Source: Verrucomicrobiaceae bacterium | Lineage (GTDB): Bacteria > Verrucomicrobiota > Verrucomicrobiae > Verrucomicrobiales > Akkermansiaceae | Reading direction: 5' to 3' | Length of the DNA stretch: 7,345 bases | NCBI GenBank assembly: GCA_947372405.1 | Contig: CANBTO010000246.1 | Coordinates: forward strand, 1-7,345 | Shown here: in pieces, positions 1 through 6,020 of the stretch | Numbering within the stretch: position 1 is the first letter of the stretch | Layout: each line of letters opens with the position of its first letter | Position numbers and translations under genes: made by a program | Notes under the pieces: generated by a model | What the model saw: the letters and a program-made list of their open reading frames with translations, nothing else | Told to the model about the DNA's origin: nothing | Database searches by the model: none

Positions 1-1286
1 TCGGCACCCCTGTCAAAACCCGCCCGGATGTCACCTTCGAGCTCGATTTCGCCTTCCAGGGGCAGGAGGCCCTTCTCATGCTCAACAACTCCATCGCGGA
101 GGGCCGCCCCTACGCCATGGCCTTCGTCGATGTCCGCATGCCCCCGGGATGGGATGGTGTGGAAACCGTCAACCATCTCTGGGAAATCCATCCCGGCCTT
201 CAAGTGGTGATCTGCACCGCCTACTCGGATTATTCGTTGGACAAGATGCGCGCCATTCTCAAGCAGCCGGACAGCCTGGTGTTTCTCAAGAAGCCCTTCG
301 ACAACGTCGAGGTCCAGCAGTTGGCCCATACGCTCTGCCGCAAATGGGAGCTCAACCTCCAAGCCGTGCTTGGCATCCAGCAGTTGGACAAGAACATCCG
401 CAAGCTGCTCGTTCCGGTCGTTGGCACCGCCGCCACGGACATCGCCGTGCACGATCCGGATATCGATGGGAGCATGGTGGCCTCTCCGGACGGTCTGCAT
501 TTCGTGAATTCCCTCATCCGCCTCAACGGGGCGGTCGATTCCACACGCCGCCAACTCCGCCAAGCCGAGCAACACCTCGTCCAAGGTGAGAAAATGGCTT
601 CGCTCGGCCGTTTGAGCGCGGGTATCATCCATGAGATCAACAACCCGCTGAACTACGCCATGGCCGCTCTCAGCATGCTGGAAGCCAACGCCAAAAACCT
701 GCCTCAGGATGCCCATGCGGACCATCTCGAGGCCTTGTCGGACATGCGCGATGGATTTTCACGGGTGACCGAAATCACCAGCAGCCTCCGGAAATTCGCC
801 CACCCGGACAAGGCGAACCCGGTTCAGGTTTCTGTTAGCGACGCCGTCCGCACCGCACTCCGATTGATGTCCGCCGAACTCAAGGGCGGCATCGTCGCGG
901 AAAACCATATCACTGATGACATCCTCGTCTGGGCCACCGGCTCCAAGCTGGCGCAGGTTTTGATCAACCTCGTCCACAACGCCGCGCATGCCCTGCGTTC
1001 CAAGTCATTCGAAGCGGGCACGGCTCCCATGATTCGATTCGAAGCAACAAAGGAGGACGGTCACACCACCATCAGCGTGACCGACAATGGCACCGGAATC
1101 CCCGATGCGGAACAGGACAAGATTTTCGATCCGTTCTACACCACCAAGGAAGTTGGACAGGGAACAGGTCTCGGTCTTGGCATCTGCCATCAGATCCTCG
1201 CGCAATTCAACGCCACCATCAGCGTCCAGAGCGTGGAAGGCGAGTCCACCCGCTTCGACCTGATGTTTCCGGACCCGGAGTTCTGA
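1..1286 (+). CDS. Receiver domain-histidine kinase (5' end outside window)
   Basis: This is a signal-transduction kinase with an N-terminal receiver (REC) domain followed by a histidine-kinase core, probably cytoplasmic because no membrane segment is visible. The frame is open from base 3 and gives 427 visible residues, so the true start lies upstream and the ATG at 78 is internal. In visible numbering the REC phospho-acceptor is Asp43 in FVDVRMP, with the conserved Thr72 (ICTAYS) and Lys97 (LKKPF). The acidic pair that opens REC domains is cut off. After a linker comes the H-box (GEKMASLGRLSAGIIHEINNP, trimmed here to GIIHEINNP) with phosphorylatable His210. The ATP-binding domain follows, with N-box LVHNAAHAL (Asn326), G1 DNGTGIP (Asp361), F-box FDPFYTT and G2 GTGLGLG (from Gly387). 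The stop is TGA at 1284. In REC-first kinases the receiver is usually thought to control the attached kinase; no separate partner regulator is visible. Confidence 0.93.
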   Translation, partial: GTPVKTRPDVTFELDFAFQGQEALLMLNNSIAEGRPYAMAFVDVRMPPGWDGVETVNHLWEIHPGLQVVICTAYSDYSLDKMRAILKQPDSLVFLKKPFDNVEVQQLAHTLCRKWELNLQAVLGIQQLDKNIRKLLVPVVGTAATDIAVHDPDIDGSMVASPDGLHFVNSLIRLNGAVDSTRRQLRQAEQHLVQGEKMASLGRLSAGIIHEINNPLNYAMAALSMLEANAKNLPQDAHADHLEALSDMRDGFSRVTEITSSLRKFAHPDKANPVQVSVSDAVRTALRLMSAELKGGIVAENHITDDILVWATGSKLAQVLINLVHNAAHALRSKSFEAGTAPMIRFEATKEDGHTTISVTDNGTGIPDAEQDKIFDPFYTTKEVGQGTGLGLGICHQILAQFNATISVQSVEGESTRFDLMFPDPEF

Positions 1287-1329
1287 AACGCCGACCTACT
1301 GTCGCGAATCGATTTCCAACAATCCTGCC

Positions 1330-1701
1330 TCAGTAGCGCGGCACCGTCGTGTCGATGATCTCGGACCACATGTCGATGCCGCCGCTCATCGAGAAGGCGT
1401 TGATCACGCCGTGGGCGCGGAGAAAGGCCGCCGCCCGCTGCGAGCGCATGCCGTGATGGCAATAGACGACCACGCCGCGCTCCGAATTGGCGGTGAGCTT
1501 GTCGATCACCTGCGGAAACGCGCCTAACGGAAACCATTCGTGGCCATCGATCCGGCAGATCGAGAGCTCGTCGTCCTCGCGGCAGTCGATCAGGCGGGGG
1601 CGTTGCTCGGCTGGCAGCTGATACCACTCCGCAACCGCCCGCGGGCTGATCTCCAGCGTGGTCTCGGCGTCCGGCAGGGCTTCTGGAAATCCGCAGCTCA
1701 C
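1330..1701 (-). CDS. Single-domain rhodanese-like sulfurtransferase
   Basis: A 123-aa protein consisting of one rhodanese domain and no signal peptide, so probably cytoplasmic. Rhodanese domains carry a persulfide on an active-site Cys and pass sulfur to cyanide, thiols or partner proteins. The active-site loop is CHHGMRS, with Cys81 and Arg86 in the CxxxxR form expected for an active sulfurtransferase. The upstream IDCRED motif (Asp39) corresponds to the usual DVRE region, and SMSGGIDMW corresponds to the C-terminal GGxxxW signature. The start is GTG at 1701-1699. It overlaps the stop of the upstream L,D-transpeptidase gene in the arrangement GTGA, so translation is probably coupled and the two are co-transcribed. 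The physiological acceptor is not known from context. A GlpE-like or PspE-like role is possible, but the resemblance is only at the domain level. Confidence 0.88.
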   Translation of the reverse strand: MSCGFPEALPDAETTLEISPRAVAEWYQLPAEQRPRLIDCREDDELSICRIDGHEWFPLGAFPQVIDKLTANSERGVVVYCHHGMRSQRAAAFLRAHGVINAFSMSGGIDMWSEIIDTTVPRY

Positions 1702-2324
1702 TCGACGATCACCGGGGTTCCGAGCGAGACGTTTTCAAAGAACTTCTCGGACATGTTGTGCGGCATGCGGATGCAGCCATGGGATGCGGCGTAGCCGGGC
1801 AGATAGCCGGTGTGCATGCCGATGCCATCCGCAAAACGCATGAAGTTCGGCATCGGCGCGGGATAATAGATCGCTCCCGGCGGCACCTTGTCCACGCGGA
1901 TGTCCACGTTGTCGTTGATCATCTGTCCGGTCGCGATGTCCTTGAAGCAGCCATAGACGGAGGATTTGTGATCCTTGTCCTTTTCGATGATCTTGTAGCG
2001 GCCCGGCGGAGTGGCGTGGTCCTCCTTGCCGCTTGAGATTTTCGAGACCCCCACCAGCACCCCGCCCTTGTAAAATGACGCCTTCTGCTCCTTGCGGCTG
2101 ATCTTGATCAGCGGACTGCCCGTCGCGCCGTCACCGTCCCAGTAGGAGATGTCATCCGGAATCGCCGGGGCCGGGTGGCCGTTGGAAACCTGCTGGGTCA
2201 CCGGGCCACCAATTCCCGACATGTAACCCGAACGCACCGGACCGGATGGCCCGCAGGCATTCAGGGCGAACGCGCCGAGCAGGAGAAACGTCGATCGGGT
2301 GACGGGCAATTTCAGGAGCTTCAT
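1698..2324 (-). CDS. YkuD-family L,D-transpeptidase, predicted lipoprotein
   Basis: A 208-aa exported enzyme expected to act on peptidoglycan, forming L,D cross-links or attaching protein to peptide stems. I chose the ATG at 2324-2322 because it is followed at once by a lipoprotein signal: a charged start (MKLLKLPVTR), a hydrophobic core (FLLLGAFAL) and lipobox LNAC with Cys24. A longer reading from 2447 would overlap the neighbouring gene and put 41 mostly Arg/Ser/Glu residues before the signal. An ATG at 2342 is also possible. The catalytic YkuD signature is clear near the C-terminus: His171 (HTGYLPG), then SHGCIRMP with His182, nucleophile Cys184 and Arg186. No peptidoglycan-binding domain is present; residues 25-65 look like a flexible linker. 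It lies 76 bp after the carboxynorspermidine synthase gene, and its stop overlaps the rhodanese start. Confidence 0.92.
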   Translation of the reverse strand: MKLLKLPVTRSTFLLLGAFALNACGPSGPVRSGYMSGIGGPVTQQVSNGHPAPAIPDDISYWDGDGATGSPLIKISRKEQKASFYKGGVLVGVSKISSGKEDHATPPGRYKIIEKDKDHKSSVYGCFKDIATGQMINDNVDIRVDKVPPGAIYYPAPMPNFMRFADGIGMHTGYLPGYAASHGCIRMPHNMSEKFFENVSLGTPVIVE

Positions 2325-2400
2325 AAGCGGCGGAAACTGCATCACGAACCGCCGCAGGTCAAGTGAACACTCGGATTCGGCCGCCAACAGGCACCGTGAT

Positions 2401-3624
2401 TCAGGCCACCTGGAACGCCGCCGCCTGTTCGCGGGTGAGCTCGACACATTGCCATGGCAGGCCGTGGATGTTGAGGTCCGCCATGAAGGCGTCGGGGTCG
2501 TGTTGTTCCATGTTCCAGACGCCGGGTTTGCGCCATGCGCCTTCGAGCATCTGCTTGGCGCCGATCATGGCCGGCACGCCGGTGGTGTAGGAGATCGCCT
2601 GCGAGCCGACTTCCGCGAAGCAGGCCTCGTGATCGCAGATGTTATAGACATAGACCGCCTTGAACGCGCCGTCCTTGAGGCCGGTGATGACGTTGCCGAT
2701 GCAAGTGCGGCCCTTGGTGGACTTGCCTAGGTCCCCGGGGTCCGGCAGCACGGCTTTGAGAAACTGGAGAGGAATGATTTCCACGCCGTTGTAGAGAACG
2801 GGATCAATGCGGGTCATGCCGACGTTGCCGAGCACTTCGAGGTGTTTCAGGTAGTTTTGGGAAAACGACATCCAGAACTGCGCGCGCTTAAGGGTGGGGA
2901 TGTGTTTGACGAGCGACTCAAGCTCCTCGTGATACATCCGGTAGATCTCATAGGTGCCGACTTCCTGCGGGCAGGTGAAGGACTGGTGCAGCGACATCGG
3001 TGGGGTTTCGACGAACGCGCCGTTTTCGAAATGGCGGCACTCCGCGGTGACTTCGCGGATGTTGATCTCCGGGTTGAAATTGGTAGCGAAGGCCTTGCCG
3101 TGGTTGCCGCCATTCACGTCGATGATGTCGAGCGTGTGGATCTCGTCGAAGTGATGTTTCAGCGCCCATGCAGTGTAAACATTGGTGACGCCGGGATCAA
3201 AACCAGAGCCGAGCAACGCGCTGAGGCCGGCTTTTTCAAAGCGCTCCTGATAGGCCCACTGCCACGAGTACTCGAACTTCGCAACGTCCTTCGGCTCGTA
3301 GTTGGCGGTGTCCATGTAGTCGCAACCGGCTGCGAGGCAGGCGTCCATGAGATGGAGATCCTGGTAGGGCAAAGCCACGTTGATGAGCAGCTTCGCGCCG
3401 GTTTTGCGGATGAGTTCGGCGGTTTCGGCGGAGTTGTCCGCATCCACCTGGGCGGTGGCGATGGTCCGTCCAGTCCGTTGTTTCACCTCGGCGGCGATTG
3501 CGTCGCACTTCGAGAGCGTGCGTGAGGCGAGGGTGATTTCCCCGAAGATTTCAGGGACCATGGCGCACTTGTGGGCGACGACATTGCCGACTCCGCCGGC
3601 TCCGATGATAAGGACTTTGTTCAT
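2401..3624 (-). CDS. Carboxynorspermidine synthase / saccharopine dehydrogenase-family protein
   Basis: A 407-aa cytoplasmic NAD(P)-dependent oxidoreductase. It starts with a Rossmann dinucleotide-binding motif, MNKVLIIGAGGVGN (Gly8, Gly10-11, Gly13). It continues through the saccharopine-dehydrogenase-type segments INVALPYQDLHLMDACL (81-97), DYMDTANYE (102-110), LGSGFDPGVTNVY (138-150) and DIIDVNGGNHG (167-176). Length and motifs fit the carboxy(nor)spermidine dehydrogenase branch better than lysine-pathway saccharopine dehydrogenase. Members of that branch reductively condense aspartate semialdehyde with diaminopropane or putrescine, and a separate decarboxylase (NspC) then gives norspermidine or spermidine. 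No decarboxylase is in the window. I chose the ATG at 3624-3622 because the Rossmann strand begins directly after it; an in-frame ATG at 3705 would add 27 unrelated residues from the repeat array. The start has no clear SD but overlaps the upstream repeat ORF as ATGA. The exact amine substrate is inferred, not seen. Confidence 0.9.
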   Translation of the reverse strand: MNKVLIIGAGGVGNVVAHKCAMVPEIFGEITLASRTLSKCDAIAAEVKQRTGRTIATAQVDADNSAETAELIRKTGAKLLINVALPYQDLHLMDACLAAGCDYMDTANYEPKDVAKFEYSWQWAYQERFEKAGLSALLGSGFDPGVTNVYTAWALKHHFDEIHTLDIIDVNGGNHGKAFATNFNPEINIREVTAECRHFENGAFVETPPMSLHQSFTCPQEVGTYEIYRMYHEELESLVKHIPTLKRAQFWMSFSQNYLKHLEVLGNVGMTRIDPVLYNGVEIIPLQFLKAVLPDPGDLGKSTKGRTCIGNVITGLKDGAFKAVYVYNICDHEACFAEVGSQAISYTTGVPAMIGAKQMLEGAWRKPGVWNMEQHDPDAFMADLNIHGLPWQCVELTREQAAAFQVA

Positions 3625-3929
3625 GATCTTGGCGGCACAAGGCGTGGGGGAAAGCGCCGCCGCTGGCAAGGAGGAACCGGTGCTGGATTTGCCCTGCGCC
3701 GCCATTCATTCGCTCTACGCTGCTCCGGATTTGATGTGCGCTGCCATTCATTCGTTCTACGCAGCTCCGGATTTGATGTGCGCTGCCATTCATTCGTTCT
3801 ACGCAGCTCCGGATTTGTTCTGCGCTGCCATTTTTTCGTTCTACGCAGGTCCGGATTTGCTCTGCGCTGCCATTCATTCGTTCCGCGTCGCCGCAGAACG
3901 GTTTTACGCAGCCATTGATTCGTTTCCAT
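3621..3929 (-). CDS. Candidate Arg-rich repeat protein or translated leader of six 14-aa units
   Basis: A possible 102-aa, strongly basic ORF upstream of the synthase gene, with no recognised family. Nearly all of it is six 14-residue units of the type TNEWQRTSNPELRR. In order they begin TNQW, TNEW, TKKW, TNEW, TNEW and ANEW, with Trp at position 4 and Arg at position 6 in all six. Three features favour translation: the ATG (3929-3927) sits at the array edge; GGAG (3939-3936) lies 6 nt before it, a better SD than the synthase has; and its TGA overlaps the synthase ATG as ATGA. Against it, the array is open in three other frames, so an open frame alone means little, and no homologue is known to me. 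The protein could be an RNA- or membrane-binding basic peptide, or only a device for coupling translation to the synthase. An in-frame ATG at 4010 would extend it by 27 residues without a better start signal. Confidence 0.38.
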   Translation of the reverse strand: METNQWLRKTVLRRRGTNEWQRRANPDLRRTKKWQRRTNPELRRTNEWQRTSNPELRRTNEWQRTSNPEQRRANEWRRRANPAPVPPCQRRRFPPRLVPPRS

Positions 3930-3930
3930 A
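3679..3930. repeat. Tandem array of six 42-bp units
   Basis: Six contiguous, spacer-free units in exact 42-bp phase: 3679-3720, 3721-3762, 3763-3804, 3805-3846, 3847-3888 and 3889-3930. The two central units (2 and 3) differ at one base. Units 4 and 5 carry a few substitutions, and the outer units 1 and 6 are the most diverged, which suggests expansion from the middle. All units keep the register with no insertions or deletions. The most constant core on the + strand is GCCATTCATTCGTTCTACGC or close variants, and unit 6 keeps only GCCATTGATTCGTT. The length is a multiple of three, so each reading frame repeats every 14 codons. It also equals about four turns of B-DNA, so a protein bound to each unit would lie on one face of the helix. 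The array lies just upstream of the carboxynorspermidine synthase start on the minus strand. Confidence 0.97.
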
Positions 3931-4140
3931 AATCGCTCCACCGTCACGCTATCAACCCTTTGCGACTTCCGCGCAAACCGGCACCCCGCACTCGCTACCC
4001 TAGTAGGCATCCCCCATGAAAACCACTGCCGGCAAATCCCACATCCTTAACAAAACTTAACCATACCAGCGAATTTGTACCAACACACAACTTGCCACGC
4101 CCGCGGCATATTCTCCATCTTCGCGTAAATCCAAAAAACC
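3931..4140. other. Divergent intergenic region with one small inverted repeat
   Basis: This 210-bp stretch separates the minus-strand cluster from the plus-strand orphan gene and must hold the promoters of both if they are transcribed from here. I see the SD GGAG of the minus-strand repeat ORF (3936-3939) and an inverted repeat TTTGCG-N7-CGCAAA (3959-3977), which lies 30-48 bp before that ORF and could be an operator or leader hairpin. No -35/-10 pair with correct spacing stands out on either strand. The last 20 bases before the ATG at 4141 are A-rich and lack an SD. A 14-codon ATG-TAA frame at 4016-4060 has no ribosome-binding site. Confidence 0.5.
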
Positions 4141-4887
4141 ATGCACACCAAACGCAAATTCCACTTCCCGCTTTCCACCCTCCTCCATGCCGCCACCGGC
4201 TTGGCTAACGCCCTCTCCGACACCGACTACGCCGCCGACATGGCCGCCCGCCTCGACGACCCCGCAGCCACCCCGCCCCTCGTCTTCGCCACCGACCTCG
4301 TCGCCACCATCGCCGCCGTTCAGACCGAAATCCAGAAACAGAGCGGCAAAACCGGCGACACCGGCGACCTCACCGAAGACCAAGCCGCCGCCTTCGCCGA
4401 AATCGAGCGCCTCACCGCCGCCGCCCGCCGCACCGCCCGCCTCGCATTCCCCGGCGACGACGTCAAACTCCACGCCGAATTCCAAGTCGGCCACCACGAC
4501 AAACACGACCTCGCCGCCGTCCTCGACCGCGCCGGCAAAATCCTCGCCGCCGTCCGCAGATACCCCGACCCGCTCAAGACCAAAGGCTGGCTTACCGCCG
4601 ACACCACCGCTTTAGACGACGCCCTCACCGCTCTCAACATCGCCGCCAACGACCAGGACGAAGCTTTCGCCGACCGCGTCCAGTTCACTGCCGACCTCGC
4701 CCGCGCAGCCAACACCCTCTACGCCCTCTGCCTCACCTGCCAGAACGCCGCCCGCCTCCAATACCCCTCCACCAAACCCGGCACCGAAGCCGCCCGCGCC
4801 CGCTTCCTTCTCGAAACCTTCCCCCCGCGCGACCGCGAAAAACCCGACGGCGGCACCCAAGGCGGCGATCCCCCGCCCGCCCCGTAA
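4141..4887 (+). CDS. Orphan Ala-rich helical protein of unknown function
   Basis: A 248-aa protein I do not recognise. It begins MHTKRKFHFPLSTLLHAATG, with only a short hydrophobic stretch after the basic start, so it is more likely cytoplasmic than secreted. Residues 45-105, 120-142 and 153-205 look like long amphipathic helices rich in Ala, Leu, Asp and Arg, suggesting a helical bundle. The middle has a His-rich patch, VGHHDKHD (116-123), and there is a CLTC pair (Cys197, Cys200), both possible metal or redox sites. The last 20 residues are Pro/Gly-rich and disordered (KPDGGTQGGDPPPAP). Codons end almost uniformly in C or G and Asp/Ala/Thr codons are heavily C-ended. This bias supports real coding and makes the other frames open by chance. 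No SD precedes the ATG. It stands alone, divergent from the synthase cluster and 269 bp before the secreted gene pair. Confidence 0.8.
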   Translation: MHTKRKFHFPLSTLLHAATGLANALSDTDYAADMAARLDDPAATPPLVFATDLVATIAAVQTEIQKQSGKTGDTGDLTEDQAAAFAEIERLTAAARRTARLAFPGDDVKLHAEFQVGHHDKHDLAAVLDRAGKILAAVRRYPDPLKTKGWLTADTTALDDALTALNIAANDQDEAFADRVQFTADLARAANTLYALCLTCQNAARLQYPSTKPGTEAARARFLLETFPPRDREKPDGGTQGGDPPPAP

Positions 4888-4903
4888 AAACGGCTGCGCA
4901 GCG

Positions 4904-4924
4904 GCTGGGGTATTCAGCCCCGGC
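4904..4924 (+). terminator. Possible weak transcription terminator hairpin
   Basis: Sixteen bases after the orphan gene stop, GCTGGGG (4904-4910) and CCCCGGC (4918-4924) can form a 7-bp stem with one G-U pair around a 7-nt loop. A perfect 10-bp palindrome GCTGCGCAGC (4893-4902) lies directly before it. The position is right for a terminator, but there is no U-tract after the stem, so this may act poorly, need a factor, or only stabilise the 3' end. Confidence 0.3.
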
Positions 4925-4936
4925 TCACGATTGCCG

Positions 4937-4959
4937 AGTGATCACATTCAAACATCACT
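4937..4959. promoter_or_regulatory. Operator-like inverted repeat
   Basis: AGTGAT (4937-4942) and ATCACT (4954-4959) form a perfect inverted repeat separated by 11 bp. The left arm also lies within the 8-bp palindrome GTGATCAC (4938-4945). It sits about 75-100 bp before the consensus -10 box at 5035, a normal place for an activator site. The spacing does not match CRP or FNR consensus, so no regulator can be named. A 6-bp repeat of this kind can occur by chance. Confidence 0.22.
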
Positions 4960-5034
4960 TTCACCCGTCATCCTGTTAGGTTTTTTGTTGGGTGAACTGC
5001 GGTTTGATGCACAACAGAGAGCATAATTTGCGGG

Positions 5035-5040
5035 TATAAT
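5035..5040 (+). promoter_or_regulatory. Candidate -10 box for the secreted gene pair
   Basis: A perfect TATAAT lies in an AT-rich patch within otherwise GC-rich sequence, 116 bp before the ATG of the secreted protein gene. No good -35 hexamer is found at 16-18 bp: the nearest TTGATG (5004-5009) is 25 bp away. A promoter here would need an activator or be weak. The motif ATAATTT occurs twice (5023-5029 and 5036-5042). Confidence 0.3.
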
Positions 5041-5126
5041 TTCCTTGTTGTTACATGTCGTCTGTCTTTGGGTGGGCTAAAGGCCGTTGCGGCCGACTCT
5101 GTGCGGCTTATTCACTCCCCGTCCAC

Positions 5127-5152
5127 TAGGAAGGACCTGAAAATCCTGCCTA
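5127..5152 (+). promoter_or_regulatory. Leader hairpin that sequesters an SD-like sequence
   Basis: TAGGAAGGA (5127-5135) pairs with TCCTGCCTA (5144-5152) across the 8-nt loop CCTGAAAA, giving a 9-position stem with one central A/G mismatch. The stem ends 4 nt before the ATG at 5157. Its left arm contains AGGAAGGA, the only SD-like sequence before this gene, which lies about 21 nt from the ATG when unfolded and would be base-paired when folded. This suggests translational control of the secreted gene pair, but it could instead be a DNA operator. Confidence 0.42.
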
Positions 5153-5156
5153 ACTT

Positions 5157-6020
5157 ATGAAAACGAAACCCTTCGTGTTTCTCGCCATGTTGGCAACCGC
5201 GGCGTTCGCTCACTCTGAAGAGCAAGCCGCCCCTGCTCCCACCACCGCCCGCATCGTCGGCGAAATCCCGGACGGCACTCCCGCTCCTGCCGCGCCTCAA
5301 GTCGAATTCGTCGTTCCCGCCAAGGACGTTCTCGAAACCACCACCCACGAACTCGAAGACGGACGCACCGTTACCATCCAGCGGATCAAACCCATCGACC
5401 TGCCGCCGCCTCCCGAAGAAACCGCCCCGGCACCGGCCGTCAACAACGCCGCATTCCAGCAGAGACTCGCAAACATTCAGGCGCAGCGCCAGCAAAGCAC
5501 GCCCGTTTCCCTAGGCGTCACCGTTTACCGCTCCGCCAGCCAACCGCCGCGCAGCCTCGTCACCTATCGGCCTGTCGGAAGCAGCGATGCCATCACCTTC
5601 TGGTCATCTGCGGACTTCTCTTTGCTCACGGGTGTTTCCAAATTCATCTCAACCGACGGCAAGACCCACCCGCTCTGGATGATGTGTCATTCCGAAAACG
5701 CCGACAACACCGCCGCGTTTCGCGCACGGCACGGTCTTCCCTACCAGGCACCGCAAATCCCGTCATTTCCCGAAGGAAACGCCACCTATCAGATCGTAGG
5801 CACACAACCCGCCGCCGCAGTTCTCGTTCCCATCCAGTCCCTCCACGATTTATACAACAACGAATTCGACAAACTCCTCACCGCCTATCAAGGCCGCGAA
5901 CAAGCCCGCATCCAACGCGATGCCGATCTCAAAGCCCATCCGCCGGAACCCAAAGACATCACCCTCAACTACTGGCGCACCGAAAAACCCGCACCAGCTG
6001 CCGAAGGAGGTGACCAATGA
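5157..6020 (+). CDS. Secreted Pro-rich protein of unknown function
   Basis: A 287-aa protein with a typical Sec signal peptide: MKTK, a hydrophobic core (PFVFLAMLATA) and an AFA cleavage site after Ala18. The mature protein starts with a Pro/Ala-rich region (23-50), a short beta-like segment (52-80; TTHELEDGRTVTIQRI), a second Pro-rich linker (82-95), and a Gln-rich stretch (99-113). A more globular part follows (115-230) with VTVYRSASQPPRSLVTYRP, FWSSADFSLLTGVSKF and a conserved-looking HPLWMMCHSEN. The single Cys is Cys177. The C-terminal tail (235-270) is charged and helical. I recognise no enzyme signature. Its stop overlaps the start of the next gene as ATGA, and its last codons encode that gene's ribosome-binding site, so the two products are almost certainly made together. 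A role in assembly or export of the large partner is inference. Confidence 0.85.
   Translation: MKTKPFVFLAMLATAAFAHSEEQAAPAPTTARIVGEIPDGTPAPAAPQVEFVVPAKDVLETTTHELEDGRTVTIQRIKPIDLPPPPEETAPAPAVNNAAFQQRLANIQAQRQQSTPVSLGVTVYRSASQPPRSLVTYRPVGSSDAITFWSSADFSLLTGVSKFISTDGKTHPLWMMCHSENADNTAAFRARHGLPYQAPQIPSFPEGNATYQIVGTQPAAAVLVPIQSLHDLYNNEFDKLLTAYQGREQARIQRDADLKAHPPEPKDITLNYWRTEKPAPAAEGGDQ
6004..6013 (+). promoter_or_regulatory. Full-length anti-SD match before the repeat protein gene
   Basis: AAGGAGGTGA matches the complete complement of the usual 16S rRNA 3' end (CACCTCCTT plus one base). GGAGG ends 6 nt before the ATG at 6017. It lies inside the last codons of the preceding gene (Glu-Gly-Gly-Asp-Gln). 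It is far stronger than any other ribosome-binding site in the window and fixes the start of the downstream gene. Confidence 0.88.

Noticed and set aside
1287..1329. Bidirectional terminator between convergent genes
   Set aside because: The 43-bp gap shows no convincing stem or T-tract.
2325..2447. N-terminal extension of the L,D-transpeptidase to 2447
   Set aside because: It would overlap the synthase gene by 47 bp and place 41 residues before a clear lipoprotein signal.
2842..3525. Plus-strand ORF of 227 codons
   Set aside because: Entirely antisense to the synthase gene, whose motifs are clear; the composition is typical of a shadow frame in GC-rich DNA.
3679..3930. CRISPR array
   Set aside because: Units follow each other directly with no unique spacers, and no cas genes are present.
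3380..3931. Plus-strand ORF of 183 codons through the array
   Set aside because: Its first 240 bases are antisense to the conserved synthase N-terminus, it has no SD, and its openness follows from the 42-bp repeat.
4016..4060. 14-codon ORF starting MKTTAGK
   Set aside because: No ribosome-binding site, very short, and no link to a structure or downstream start.
4057..4506. Minus-strand Gly/Val/Glu-rich ORF
   Set aside because: Antisense mirror of C-ending codons in the orphan gene; low-complexity Gly/Glu product without motifs.
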